NCBI GenBank assembly: GCA_017626395.1
Contig: JAGAIU010000068.1
Span: 54,258 to 118,257 of the forward strand
Reading direction: 5' to 3'
DNA: 64,000 nt
Source of the DNA: Clostridia bacterium
GTDB taxonomy: Bacteria > Bacillota > Clostridia > TANB77 > CAG-465
Shown here: piece after piece, positions 43,437 to 53,800 of the stretch
How the letters are laid out: the number at the start of each line of letters is the position of its first letter
Position numbering within the stretch: the stretch's first letter is position 1
Position numbers and translations under genes: made by a program
Notes under the pieces: model-generated
Seen by the model: only the letters and a program-made list of their open reading frames with translations
Database searches by the model: none
Told to the model about the DNA's origin: nothing

Positions 43437-45209
43437 CTATTCTATAATTTTACCTATATTATCTATATTAGAAAATATATTCATGTAATTAATGTCTTCA
43501 AAGCCATATATTCCTTTTTGATATACTAGATTTATATTTCTAGCATATATTCCAATACATGCAACTTCGTCGGATAAAACAAACTCTAAATTTTGAATGT
43601 TTTTCTCCATATCTTCTACACTGCTTTCCTCGACTTGAGTAAAAGCTTGAGTAGTGTTATCATTTATATCTATATAACTTCTCAAAAATTCAACATTTGG
43701 TGTTTCGTCTAAATACACAGCTGCAAGAACTATATCATAATCTTTAGCATTTACTTTCACACTAACATCCGCTTTTGACACAGCATCAATTTGAATATCT
43801 ATTCCTGCATTTAAAGCCATATTTTTTATATTATTTGCTACATTCATCTTACTTTCATCATCTGCATTTACAAGTAGTTTTAGTGTAGCTGTTATTGTAG
43901 TTCCATCTTCGTTTTTCTCATAGATTCCATATCCATTTTTATTCCATCCGTTTGATGACATTAGATTATTTGAACCTACAATATCATATTTATATCTAAT
44001 TGTTGAATATAAAAATGGTAGATCTATTATTTCAATAAAATTATTATCACTATTTTTAACTATTTCATCTCTATCCAAAGAATACATCAGTGCCGTTCTT
44101 ATTTCTTTTCTAGAGAATATACTTGATTCTTTGTTACCAAATATAAATAATGTTTCACCATCTTTATATTTCTTTATGTTATATTCTTTTTTACCTATAA
44201 GTTGCATGTCGTTATTTGATGTTGCAAAGAAAACATCTAATTCATCATTTATAAAAGCAGTAACTGCATCGTTTATGCTATTATAATTTTTTAATGTTAT
44301 ACTATTTAAATTTTTATTTTCATTTTTTGAATTTCTGTTAAATATAACTGAGCTTTCTTCTGCTGTATATATAAATCTACCATTAACTTTAGATTCATCA
44401 TCTAAAAGTGGAAAATCTAAATAATATATAAAATATGGATTTTTTTCCTTTAAAGTTATTTTTATACTATTTTTATTGTCCCCTTGTTCAATGGAGCTTA
44501 TATTATTTATTCTATCATAATACATAGACTCTTGACCAGCATTTTTTATATTATCTATTGAATGTCTAATATCATCTATGTCTAATTTATATTTATCATT
44601 AAGTTCAATTAAATATTCTGTATCAGATACCCTCTCGATAGTTCTAGCAACTTGGTATGTAATAGAATAATTGTTTTTTACTTCTATCAATTTAAGAGAT
44701 GCTTGATTATATAAATCATTTAATATTAAATTGCTAGAAGTATAATTATTTGTATTATCAAAAGAAGTTAGTCCAATTCTTAAGTCATAATTTTGTTCTA
44801 AATCAACTTTTACTTCTTCATCTTGTTCATCATTAAATACATTTACTGCAATCATTTCATCAACTTTCATTATTTTTGCAGAAATATATATTAGCAATAT
44901 AGCTGCAATTACACAACATGAAATAACAAAAGACTTAGGAATATAAATCTTTTGTTTAGGCTCCTTTATTACTGTCCTTTGAGGACGTGCATATAAAAGC
45001 ATATCTCTTTCTAGTTTTCTTTCACGATGCCTCTTTATCCTCAAATTTGATATAAAAGAACTATTACTATCATTTGTAGAATTTTTAATCGATTTTTGGT
45101 AGCTTTTCTTTTGTGATTTTAATGCAGCATCTGCTTTTTTTCTTTTTCTATCTAATTGTGTCTTTGTTATAGTTTTATATCTACGTGAATCTATAATTTT
45201 AGCACTCAA
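43437..45209 (-). CDS. Membrane-anchored protein with a family-5 solute-binding-like domain
   Basis: A TTG start. 590 aa: a long, strongly basic cytoplasmic tail (1 to about 95, Lys/Arg-rich, few acidic residues), one membrane helix (about 100-120), then a large outer domain. That domain resembles extracellular solute-binding family 5 (oligopeptide-type): LRIGLTSFDNTNNYTSSNLILNDL near its start and the diagnostic EIRTALMYSLDRDEIVKN (about residue 365). There is no lipobox and no ABC permease nearby. It may be a sensor or scaffold rather than a transporter receptor. First gene of the pta-ackA-peptidase-rodA operon. Confidence 0.65.
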   Translation of the reverse strand: MSAKIIDSRRYKTITKTQLDRKRKKADAALKSQKKSYQKSIKNSTNDSNSSFISNLRIKRHRERKLERDMLLYARPQRTVIKEPKQKIYIPKSFVISCCVIAAILLIYISAKIMKVDEMIAVNVFNDEQDEEVKVDLEQNYDLRIGLTSFDNTNNYTSSNLILNDLYNQASLKLIEVKNNYSITYQVARTIERVSDTEYLIELNDKYKLDIDDIRHSIDNIKNAGQESMYYDRINNISSIEQGDNKNSIKITLKEKNPYFIYYLDFPLLDDESKVNGRFIYTAEESSVIFNRNSKNENKNLNSITLKNYNSINDAVTAFINDELDVFFATSNNDMQLIGKKEYNIKKYKDGETLFIFGNKESSIFSRKEIRTALMYSLDRDEIVKNSDNNFIEIIDLPFLYSTIRYKYDIVGSNNLMSSNGWNKNGYGIYEKNEDGTTITATLKLLVNADDESKMNVANNIKNMALNAGIDIQIDAVSKADVSVKVNAKDYDIVLAAVYLDETPNVEFLRSYIDINDNTTQAFTQVEESSVEDMEKNIQNLEFVLSDEVACIGIYARNINLVYQKGIYGFEDINYMNIFSNIDNIGKIIE

Positions 45210-45256
45210 ATATCTACACCTACTTTTTCTAAAAATATTAGTAATATCTTGTGCTG

Positions 45257-45262
45257 ATTATA
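45257..45262 (-). promoter_or_regulatory. -10 box upstream of the six-gene pta-ackA operon
   Basis: TATAAT on the minus strand, about 50 bp before the TTG start. No good -35 is visible, so an activator or an alternative sigma factor may be used. Confidence 0.35.
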
Positions 45263-45304
45263 TCATAAAAAGACTCAAAAAGATAGTTTTTTATCTTTTT
45301 GAGT
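45263..45304 (-). terminator. spoVS terminator
   Basis: ACTCAAAAAGATA (45273-45285) pairs with TATCTTTTTGAGT (45292-45304). CTTTTTATG follows on the minus strand. Confidence 0.75.
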
Positions 45305-45329
45305 TCATATTTTTAAAATTATATATTTT

Positions 45330-45593
45330 TTAAGCCTTTGGCTCTACTACAAATTTGATACCTGTTTTATCTTCGTTATCAATTGTAACTTCTGTAAATG
45401 CTGGAGAACAAACAAGTTCTACTCCTGTTGGTGCAACAAATCCTCTTGCGATAGCTACTGCCTTTACTGCTTGATTTATAGCCCCTGCTCCAATTGCTTG
45501 CATTTCTGCTCTTCCGTTTTCTTTAACAAGTCCTGCGATAGCACCTGCTACAGAATTAGGGCTAGATTTTGCTGAAATTTTTAATATATCCAT
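45330..45593 (-). CDS. spoVS: Stage V sporulation protein S
   Basis: An 87-aa Alba-like protein: MDILKISAKSSPNSVAGAIAG, AEMQAIGAGAINQAVKA and ARGFVAPTGVELVCSPAF are the characteristic conserved blocks. SpoVS binds nucleic acid and is needed for late sporulation steps in Bacillus. AGGAGG precedes the ATG. A 24-bp inverted repeat and a promoter-like pair lie upstream. Confidence 0.95.
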   Translation of the reverse strand: MDILKISAKSSPNSVAGAIAGLVKENGRAEMQAIGAGAINQAVKAVAIARGFVAPTGVELVCSPAFTEVTIDNEDKTGIKFVVEPKA

Positions 45594-45623
45594 TTTCTAC
45601 CTCCTATGATTTTATCTTTTGCT

Positions 45624-45647
45624 TTAGTTAGATGTTACTCTAACTAA
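45624..45647 (-). promoter_or_regulatory. Perfect inverted repeat in the spoVS leader
   Basis: TTAGTTAGA-TGTTAC-TCTAACTAA, between the spoVS start and a TATAAT box (about 45652-45657, with TTGCTT 17 bp further up). It could be an operator or a leader hairpin. Confidence 0.45.
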
Positions 45648-45742
45648 TTTGATTATATATAATAAGAAAAAAAAAAGCAACCTATTTATTATTTTTTATT
45701 TAAAAATAATGTAAAAATATAGCTATGCTACAGGCACCAAAA

Positions 45743-45772
45743 TTGACATATATGGACATTGTGTGGTATAAT
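45743..45772 (+). promoter_or_regulatory. Strong promoter of the 68-aa orphan gene
   Basis: Consensus TTGACA (45743-45748) and TATAAT (45767-45772) with an 18-bp spacer, preceded by A/T tracts. Confidence 0.8.
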
Positions 45773-45822
45773 GTCATTAGATAATGAAGTACGGCAAGTT
45801 TAAATTTAAAGGAGTGGTTTTT

Positions 45823-46029
45823 ATGTTTGATATGTTTTTTGGAAGATCATATATCAAAACTACAGATTATGAAGTGTTTTATTTAGAAGAAAGCTATGAT
45901 ACATTAAAGAGATTAATTAATGATGAGAATTCAAATATAACAGTAACTGTTATGGATCCAATTACAGGCTTTCTATCTGATAAAAAAACAATTCAAAAAA
46001 GTAAGATCAAAGAATACGGTCAAAACTAA
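45823..46029 (+). CDS. Hypothetical small protein (68 aa)
   Basis: The start is MFDMFFGRSYIK, 8 bp after AAAGGAG; the earlier in-frame ATG has no site. The protein is a mixed alpha/beta 68-mer with TTDYEVFYLEESYDTLKRLIND and TVTVMDPITGFLSDKK, without membrane helix or signal. It is not recognised. A consensus promoter and a strong terminator make it a well-defined single-gene unit, likely well expressed. Confidence 0.65.
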   Translation: MFDMFFGRSYIKTTDYEVFYLEESYDTLKRLINDENSNITVTVMDPITGFLSDKKTIQKSKIKEYGQN

Positions 46030-46060
46030 AAAAAGCGTCTTTTTAAGACGCTTTTTATTT
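46027..46060. terminator. Bidirectional terminator after the 68-aa gene and the SpaA adhesin
   Basis: AAAAAGCGTCTT and AAGACGCTTTTT form a strong stem with T-runs in both directions. Confidence 0.85.
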
Positions 46061-46086
46061 ATTATTTATTATTTATATATATTCTT

Positions 46087-49000
46087 TTAATATATTTCTT
46101 CATTTTTATCTGATAAAAACTTCATTACTGCATATCCAAATATTGCCACCATAGAAACTATAAGAACTATTGTAGCATCTGAACTTACTAGTCCACCTGT
46201 AACTGGTAGTTCAGCTTTTTTATTATATACAACAGCTTGAACAATTTCATCATTTTCTGAAATGTTAAAATTATATTCTCTGTTATCCATAATATATCCT
46301 TCTGGAACTTCTATTTCTTTGAAATAATATGTTCCATATGGTAATTTTTTAGATGTAGCAATTCCATTTTCATCTGTTACTATTGTATCTACTATATTTC
46401 TTTCTTCATCTAATACAGCAAATTTTACTCCTGCTAAAACTTCATCTGTTCCTTCAACTAATTTAGTAATTTGTAATGTACCTTTTATATAGTAGTTAAT
46501 CATATTCTTGATTACATTTTGTCCATCTTCTTCAACTTCAAATTCGTACATTGTGTTATCTACTATTATTCCTTCTGGTGCTTCTATTTCTTGGTAATAA
46601 TATTTACCTTTTTCAATTTCTTTAGATTCAGCAACTCCATTTTCGTCTGTTACTATTGTGTCAATTACTTTTTTATTTTCATCTAAGATATTGAATTTTA
46701 CACCTTGAAGTGGTTCATTATTTTCATCTACTTTTATAATTTTTAGTTTTCCTTCAACAAGTTCATTTATTACTGTTTTTGTAATAACTTGATTGTTTTC
46801 GGTTAGTCCAAATTCATATTTATTTGTGTCGATTACAACATTTTCAGGAGCTTCCACTTCCATGTAATAATATGTTCCAAGTATTAATTTTTTAGATGTA
46901 GCAATACCATTTTCATCTGTTACTATTGTATCTACTACATTACCATTTTCATCTAAAATATTAAATTTAACATTTGAAAGTGCTCTATTTTTACTATCAT
47001 ATTTTTTGATTAATAGACTTCCTTTTGCATAGTAGTTAACCATATTTTTAATTACGTTTTGTCCATCTGTTTCAACTTCAAATTCATACATTGTATTATC
47101 TACTATTATTCCTTCTGGTGCTTCTATTTCTTGATAGTAATATTTACCTTTTTCAAGTTCTTTAGATTCAGCTATTCCATTTTCGTCTGTTACTATTGTA
47201 TCTATTACATTTTTATTTAAATCTAATATATTAAATTTTACACCTTGAAGTGGCTTATTATTTTCATCTACTTTTATGATTTTTAATTTTCCTTCAATAA
47301 GTTCATTTACTACTTCTTTAGTAATAACTTGATTATTTTCTGTTAAACTAAATTCATATTTATTTTTGTCAATTACAACATTTTCAGGAGCTTCTACTTC
47401 CATGTAATAATATGTTCCAACTATTAATTTTTTAGATGTAGCAACACCTTTTTCATCTGTTACTATTGTATCTACTACATTACCATTTTCATCTAAAATA
47501 TCAAATTTAACGTTTGATAGAACATTATTGTTACTATCGTATTTTTTAATTACTAAAGTACCTTTTTCATAGTAATTAACCATGTTTTTGATTACGTTTT
47601 GTCCATCTGTTTCAACTTCAAATTCATACATTGTATTATCCACTATTATTCCTTCTGGTGCTTCTATTTCTTGATAATAGTACTTACCTTTTTCAAGTTC
47701 TTTAGATACAGCCACACCATTTACGTCTGTTACTATTGTATCTATTACTTTTTTATTTGCATCTAGTATATTAAATTTTACACCTTCAAGTGGCTTATCA
47801 TTTTCATCTACTTTAATAATTTTTAGTTTTCCTTCAATTAATTCATTTACTACTGTTTTACTTACTACTTGATTATTTTCAGTTAATGAAAATTCATGTA
47901 TTTCAGTATCCATTATTACATTATCTGGAGCTTCAATTTCACGATAGAAATATTTTCCAAGTATTAATTTTTTAGATGTAGCAACACCTTTTTCATCTGT
48001 TACTATTGTATCTACAACTTGTTTTGCTTCATCTAATATTTGGAATTTAACATTTTGTAATAGTTTACCTGTGCTATCATATTTTGTTATTACGATGTTT
48101 CCTTTAGCATAGTTATTTACTATGTTTTTGATTACGTTTTGTCCATCGTATTCTATTTTAAATTCATATATAGTGTCATCTACTATTATTCCTTCTGGAG
48201 CTTCTATTTCTTGGAAATAATATGTTCCTTTTTCTAATTCTTTAGATTCAGCAACTCCATTTTTATCTGTTACTATTGTATCTATTACGTTTTTATTTGC
48301 ATCTAAAATATTAAATTTAACGCCCTCAAGTGGTTTATTATTTTCATCTACTTTTATGATTTTTAGTTTTCCATCTACAAGTTTATTAACAATATTTTTT
48401 GTAATAACTTGATTGTTAGATGTTAATACAAATGAACGTATAGTAGTGTCCATAACCACGTTATCTGGAGCTTCTACTTCTTGATAGTAGTATTGTCCTA
48501 GTGGTAATTTTTTAGATATAGCAACTCCATTTTTATTTGTTACTATTGTATCTACAACATTTTTATTTGCATCTAAAATGTTGAATTTAACGTTTGATAT
48601 ATTTTCACCCGCATTATTGAATTTAATAACTTTAAGTGATCCTCTTGCTTGATAGTTTACAACTGTTTTTTCTATAACTTGGTTATTAGACTCTATCTTA
48701 AATTCATATTCTTTAGAGTCAATAATATAATCTCCTGGTACAGAATTTTCTTTATAATAGTAAGTACCTTTTTCTAGTTTACTAGAAGTTGCAATACCAT
48801 TTTCATCTGTTGTTATTGTTTCTATAACATTTTTATTTGCATCTAAAATATCAAATTTAACACCTGATATTGCTTTATTTTCTTCGTCAACTTTAATAAT
48901 TTTTAAAGAACCTTTTATTTTTTCATTTACAATATCTTTTCTTATAATTTGATTATTAGATTCTATCTTAAATTCATATTTTTGATTGTCTATTACAAAA

Positions 49001-50646
49001 TTTCCTGGTGCTTCTATTTCTTGATAATAATATGTTCCTATAGGTATATTTTTAACACCTGCAAGTCCATTTTCATCTGTTACTATTGTTTTTACTACAT
49101 TACCTTGTGAATCTAAGATATTAAATTTTACACCTTGAATTGGAGTTTCTTCCTCATCAGTTTTTACAATTAATAATGTTCCTTTATATCTTTCATTTGT
49201 AACTGTTTGATAGAAAGTTCTATTTTCTTCTGTTACAGAGAATTTATACATAGTTTCATCCATAATGTATCCTGCTGGAGCTTCTACTTCTTTAAAGTAA
49301 TATGTTCCATATTCTACATCAATAGATGCTTTACCATCTTCACCAGTTACCATAGAAGTTATATAATATCCTTCTGAATCGTATAAATTAAATTTTACAT
49401 TTGCAAGTGGCTTATTTGCATCATCAATTTTTGTAACAACTATCTTTCCAGTTATTCTTTCATTTTTTACTTTTACTGTTGATATTTCACCAGCTTTTAC
49501 TGTTACATTAGTTGTTTTTTCTTTTATAACATAGCCTTCTGGAGCTTCAAGTTCTGTTAATACATAATCTCCAACTGGAACATTATAAAATGTAATTTTT
49601 CCATCGGTTCCTGTTGAAACATCACCTATTAAAGTTCCATCAGCTTGTTCAAGTCTAAACTTAGCACCGACTACAGGTTGGTCGTCTTGGTCAACTTTTA
49701 TAAGTTCAATTCTTCCAAAATTTTCTGTTTTTGTCCAATTAATTGTTACTGATTGTTCCATATTGTTTGGAACTGTATCAAGTCTTACATAGTCTTGAAC
49801 ATAACCTGCTTGTGTATAAATACAACCTACTTTTCTATCTACATCTGCTGTAAATTTCACTTTAAATGATGTAGATTCTTCGCTTGCACTCATTCTAACG
49901 TAAATAGAATCACCATTTCCAACAGAAGTTTTATCATTTCCGTTAGCATCTGTAATTCTTGCACTTGATGGTGCATTTTCAAGCATAGCTTTTATAGATT
50001 TTATATTAGATTTTGATGCTCCATCTATTCTTACAGTATATGGTCCCATTAATATGTCACTACCTAATTCCTTAGATGTTGCACTTTGGGTGTTTACAAC
50101 TAAAGTAGGTACATCTGTATATGGATCTGCCTCTGCCATAGCAACTAATTTTTTAGCAGCTGCTACTGATCTACTATAAAATCCTTCCATTCCAGATTTT
50201 GGTGTTACATTTTCTACTCTAAATATTAAACCAGCTTTTTTAGATTCACCAGTTCTATTTAATACTTCCCATAAAGCCATTTGAGTAGCCATATAAGCTT
50301 CTTCATCATTTGCACATCCTAAAGATGCAGCTGTACAATTTGGATAACCATGAATTAATACTGCCATACCTTGATCAGATAAGTAATCTCTAAATGTCAT
50401 AGTTCCGCTTGGTAATCCACAAGTATAATCTATACAATATGCAGTAACACCACCTAAAGTTGCATTACCATAGAATACATTTTTTCCATTATATGAATCG
50501 TATCCTACTGATACAGCACCTTTAGAATAGAATTGTAATTGATTTGCTGTAGCTTTAACAGCAAATGGACTAAATTCTAAAGTTAATAGTGTTACTAATA
50601 ATATAATACTTATGATTTTCATTTTTAATCTTTTTATATTCTTCAT
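46087..50646 (-). CDS. Thioester-domain, multi-SpaA (Cna-B) cell-wall adhesin with LPVTG signal
   Basis: The start is MKNIKRLKMKIISI, 7 bp after AGGAG. 1519 aa: signal peptide (about 1-33), a thioester domain with Cys71 (AYCIDYTCG) and Gln122 (ATQMALWEV) as the likely cross-linking pair, a beta-rich linker (about 180-309), and 13 SpaA-like domains of 89-90 residues (310-1477). Each has a Lys near its start (KIIKVDEN), a Glu in EIEAPEG and an Asn near its end (NMVN), the residues used for intramolecular isopeptide bonds. The C-terminus is LPVTGG, a membrane helix and a charged tail. It is probably a long, covalently host-binding fibre anchored by a sortase. Confidence 0.88.
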   Translation of the reverse strand: MKNIKRLKMKIISIILLVTLLTLEFSPFAVKATANQLQFYSKGAVSVGYDSYNGKNVFYGNATLGGVTAYCIDYTCGLPSGTMTFRDYLSDQGMAVLIHGYPNCTAASLGCANDEEAYMATQMALWEVLNRTGESKKAGLIFRVENVTPKSGMEGFYSRSVAAAKKLVAMAEADPYTDVPTLVVNTQSATSKELGSDILMGPYTVRIDGASKSNIKSIKAMLENAPSSARITDANGNDKTSVGNGDSIYVRMSASEESTSFKVKFTADVDRKVGCIYTQAGYVQDYVRLDTVPNNMEQSVTINWTKTENFGRIELIKVDQDDQPVVGAKFRLEQADGTLIGDVSTGTDGKITFYNVPVGDYVLTELEAPEGYVIKEKTTNVTVKAGEISTVKVKNERITGKIVVTKIDDANKPLANVKFNLYDSEGYYITSMVTGEDGKASIDVEYGTYYFKEVEAPAGYIMDETMYKFSVTEENRTFYQTVTNERYKGTLLIVKTDEEETPIQGVKFNILDSQGNVVKTIVTDENGLAGVKNIPIGTYYYQEIEAPGNFVIDNQKYEFKIESNNQIIRKDIVNEKIKGSLKIIKVDEENKAISGVKFDILDANKNVIETITTDENGIATSSKLEKGTYYYKENSVPGDYIIDSKEYEFKIESNNQVIEKTVVNYQARGSLKVIKFNNAGENISNVKFNILDANKNVVDTIVTNKNGVAISKKLPLGQYYYQEVEAPDNVVMDTTIRSFVLTSNNQVITKNIVNKLVDGKLKIIKVDENNKPLEGVKFNILDANKNVIDTIVTDKNGVAESKELEKGTYYFQEIEAPEGIIVDDTIYEFKIEYDGQNVIKNIVNNYAKGNIVITKYDSTGKLLQNVKFQILDEAKQVVDTIVTDEKGVATSKKLILGKYFYREIEAPDNVIMDTEIHEFSLTENNQVVSKTVVNELIEGKLKIIKVDENDKPLEGVKFNILDANKKVIDTIVTDVNGVAVSKELEKGKYYYQEIEAPEGIIVDNTMYEFEVETDGQNVIKNMVNYYEKGTLVIKKYDSNNNVLSNVKFDILDENGNVVDTIVTDEKGVATSKKLIVGTYYYMEVEAPENVVIDKNKYEFSLTENNQVITKEVVNELIEGKLKIIKVDENNKPLQGVKFNILDLNKNVIDTIVTDENGIAESKELEKGKYYYQEIEAPEGIIVDNTMYEFEVETDGQNVIKNMVNYYAKGSLLIKKYDSKNRALSNVKFNILDENGNVVDTIVTDENGIATSKKLILGTYYYMEVEAPENVVIDTNKYEFGLTENNQVITKTVINELVEGKLKIIKVDENNEPLQGVKFNILDENKKVIDTIVTDENGVAESKEIEKGKYYYQEIEAPEGIIVDNTMYEFEVEEDGQNVIKNMINYYIKGTLQITKLVEGTDEVLAGVKFAVLDEERNIVDTIVTDENGIATSKKLPYGTYYFKEIEVPEGYIMDNREYNFNISENDEIVQAVVYNKKAELPVTGGLVSSDATIVLIVSMVAIFGYAVMKFLSDKNEEIY
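46216..49719 (-). repeat. Array of 13 SpaA/Cna-B coding repeats (about 270 bp each)
   Basis: Repeats 3-13 are 90 codons each and 1-2 are 89. The first two are the most diverged, the C-terminal ones nearly identical. Confidence 0.9.
46486..48645 (-). repeat. Higher-order 540-bp repeat (4 copies) inside the SpaA array
   Basis: Repeats 5-12 alternate between two types. Type B has VVIDxNKYEFSLTENNQVITK; type A has EGIIVDNTMYEFEVETDGQN. Four B-A pairs result. Near-identical bases recur in exact register at 46501, 47041 and 47581, with a weaker match at 48121. Confidence 0.88.
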
Positions 50647-50692
50647 AACATCGCTCCTACTGCTTCGTTTCATGTAACGACTAAGCAAATAA

Positions 50693-50721
50693 ATTGTAAC
50701 ACAGAAGCAAAACATTTGCAA
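50693..50721 (-). promoter_or_regulatory. Promoter of the SpaA adhesin gene
   Basis: TTGCAA (50716-50721, minus strand) and TACAAT (50693-50698), 17-bp spacer. The leader of about 40 nt contains a short TCGTT/AACGA inverted repeat. Confidence 0.6.
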
Positions 50722-50762
50722 CATTTTATACTTATTTTAGCTTTTTACTGTAATGTTTTTGT

Positions 50763-50794
50763 AATAAAAAAGAGACTAGCCTAAACTAATCTCT
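50763..50794 (-). terminator. Terminator of the MucBP protein gene
   Basis: AGAGATTAG pairs with CTAGTCTCT (one wobble) on the minus strand, followed by TTTTTTATTAC. Confidence 0.75.
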
Positions 50795-50809
50795 CCTATC
50801 TGACTTTTT

Positions 50810-53800
50810 TTATATTTTTTTGCTATTTTTTGCAATATATTTAATACCAAATATTGATATTACCATTATTCCGACTATTAATATTAAATTTACATCACCA
50901 GTTGCAGGTGGTTCTACTAAATCTACTACTGGTTCTGGTATTTTACTATAGTAGTAAACCACCTCAATAGTTTCTTCTTCAAATTTTCCTTCACTGTTTT
51001 CTGGTAATTTATTTTCTAGCAATTCATAACCTTCAATTTCTTTAGATGATGTAGTATATTCATCTCCAACATATCCACCTAAAAATTCTTTATCTGCTAT
51101 ATCTTCACCAGTTTTTTCATCTACATATTTTACTATCACTTGTGCTTCTACTTTTTGATAGTAATATACTACTTCTATTGTTTCTACTGCCATAGCTCCT
51201 TCTACATTTTCTGTAGTTTTTACTAGTGCATATTTATATGGTGCATAGTTTTCGTTTATTTCTTCTACTTTATCTTTTGTAGTATATTCATCATCTACTC
51301 TACCAAATATTTCTTCACTATTTGCTAGTTCTTCTTCTGTATCTACATCAACGTATTTTACTATTACGTTTGTTTCTTTCTTTTGGTAATAATAAATTAT
51401 GTCTTTTTCTTCTCTTTCATATACTCCATCTTTATTTGCCGGCATACCTATTAATTCATATTTATTGCCATATAACTCATTAATTTCTTCTAGTCTATCT
51501 GATGTAGTATATTTAACTCCTACATAATCTTCTCTTATTTCTTTTTCAACAAGTTCTTCTCTTGTTCCTATATCTTCGTGTTTTATATTTATTTTTGCAG
51601 GTATCTTTTTATATTCATATATTACATATTGAACATTTAATGCAAGATTTCCTGTAGCATTATCTGTTACTCTTACAAAATCATATTGTTCTATATGTGA
51701 AGCATTTATTTCGGCAAGTCTATTTTGTGTTGTATAGCTATCGTCTACTCTTCCACCAATTTCTTCATTTTGATATAAAGTATCTGTTACATTTTCAGGA
51801 TTACTTACATCTGTTCCTTCCTCAACATGTAATACAACTACTTTTGCTTCTTTCTTTTGGTAGTAATATACAACATCTATTTGTTCTACTTTCATATTTC
51901 CTGTAGTATTTTCTGTAGATTTTACAAATTCATATTTATTTTCATATTTTACATTTATATTATCTAGCTCATTTACAGTAGTATATTTATCATCTACTCT
52001 ACCTTCAGTTTTGGCTTGATCATATATTTCTTCATCTGTATTTATATCTATGTATTTTGTTACTACACTTGTTGGTTTCTTTTGATAATAATATGTTACT
52101 ACTTTTTTATCTAATACAAATTTCCCTTCTGTATTTCCTTCAACTTTTACAAATTCGTATTTATTTGCAAAATTCTCATTTATTATATCTAATTTATTTT
52201 CTGTAGTATAGTCATCATCTATTCTACCTGTTTTTGTTACTTGTGTCTCAAGTACTTCATTAGTTTCAATTTCTAAGTAATTTACTTCAACAGAGCTCAT
52301 TTTCTTTTGATACCAATATGTTATTATTTGTTTATCTAAAGTATATTTTCCTTCTGCATTTCCTTCAACTTTTACGAACTCATATTTATTTGCATAAGTT
52401 TCATTTACTTCATCCAATTTATTTTCTGTAGTATATGGATTATCTATTCTATCTTCGCTTGTTATTTGTTCAGATAATACATTATTAGTTCCTACTTCTA
52501 GGTAATTTACTTCTATTGAACTTAGTTTCTTTTGATAGTAATATGTAATAACTTGTTTATCTAAAGTATATTTTCCTTCTGCATTTCCTTCAACTTTTAC
52601 AAATTCATATTTATTTGCATAAGTTTCATTAATTACATCTAATTTATTTTCAGTAGTATAGTCATCATCTATTCTACCTGTTTTTGTTACTTGTGTTTCA
52701 AGTACTTCATTAGTTCCTATTTCTAGGTAATTTACTTCAATTGAACTTTCCTTCTTTTGATACCAGTATGTTATTACTTGTTTACCTAATGTATAACTTC
52801 CATTTGCATTTCCATCTACTTTTACAAACTCGTATTTATTTGCATAAGCTTCATTTATTTCATCTAATTTATTTTCAGTAGTATAATCGTCATCTATTCT
52901 GCCTTCATTTGTTATTTGTTCAGATAATACGTTATTAGTTCCAACTTCTAGATAATTTACTTCTATTGAACTCATTTTCTTTTGATAGTAGTATGTTATT
53001 ACTTGTTTATCTACGGTATAAGTTCCACTTGTGTTTCCGTCTACTTTTACAAACTCATATTTATTTGCAAATTTTCCATTTATTACATCTATTTTATCTA
53101 CTGTCGTATATGGTTCATCTACTCTTCCAGTTGATGTAACTTTAGTTTCAAGTATTACATTTGTACCAACTTCTAAATAATTCACTTCTATTGAACTTCC
53201 CTTCTTTTGATACCAGTATGTTATTACTTGTTTATCTAATGTATAACTTCCATTTACATTTCCATCCACTTTTACAAACTCGTATTTATTTGCATAAGTT
53301 TTATTTATTGCATTTAGTTTATTTTCAGTAGTATAATCGTCATCTATTCTGCCTTCACTTGTTATTTGTTCAGATAATACGTTATTAGTTCCAAGTTCTA
53401 GATAATTTACTTCTATTGAGCTTAGTTTCTTTTGATAATAGTATGTTACTTGTTGTTCATCTCTTGTATAGCTTCCATTTTTATTTGTTGGCTGTGCTAC
53501 AAGTTCATATTTGTTTGCAAATTTATTATTTATTTCTGTTAATCTATCTACTGTTGTATAATCATTTCCTACTAAGCCATTTAAAGTTTCTTGTTCATTT
53601 AATATTGTATTTGTATCTTTTTCTAAATGATTTACTTTTACCACTGCCGGTATTGTTTTATATTCATAAATTACGTAGATTGTATCTACTGTCATATTTC
53701 CAGTAGCATTATCTGTTACTTTTACAAAGTCATATTGTTCTTTATGATTTGTATTTATTTCTGTTAATCTATTTTGTGTTGTATATTGAGCATCTACTCT

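Noticed and set aside
46087..50724. Longer adhesin frame starting 26 codons upstream
   Set aside because: The extension runs through the promoter and leader; AGGAG and a normal signal peptide support the start at 50646.
53416..53706. Plus-strand open frame across the MucBP array, and similar ones at 51697-51906 and 56038-56226
   Set aside because: They are antisense shadows of the repeat-coding gene, rich in Leu/Tyr/His from AT-rich complement, with no ribosome binding site.
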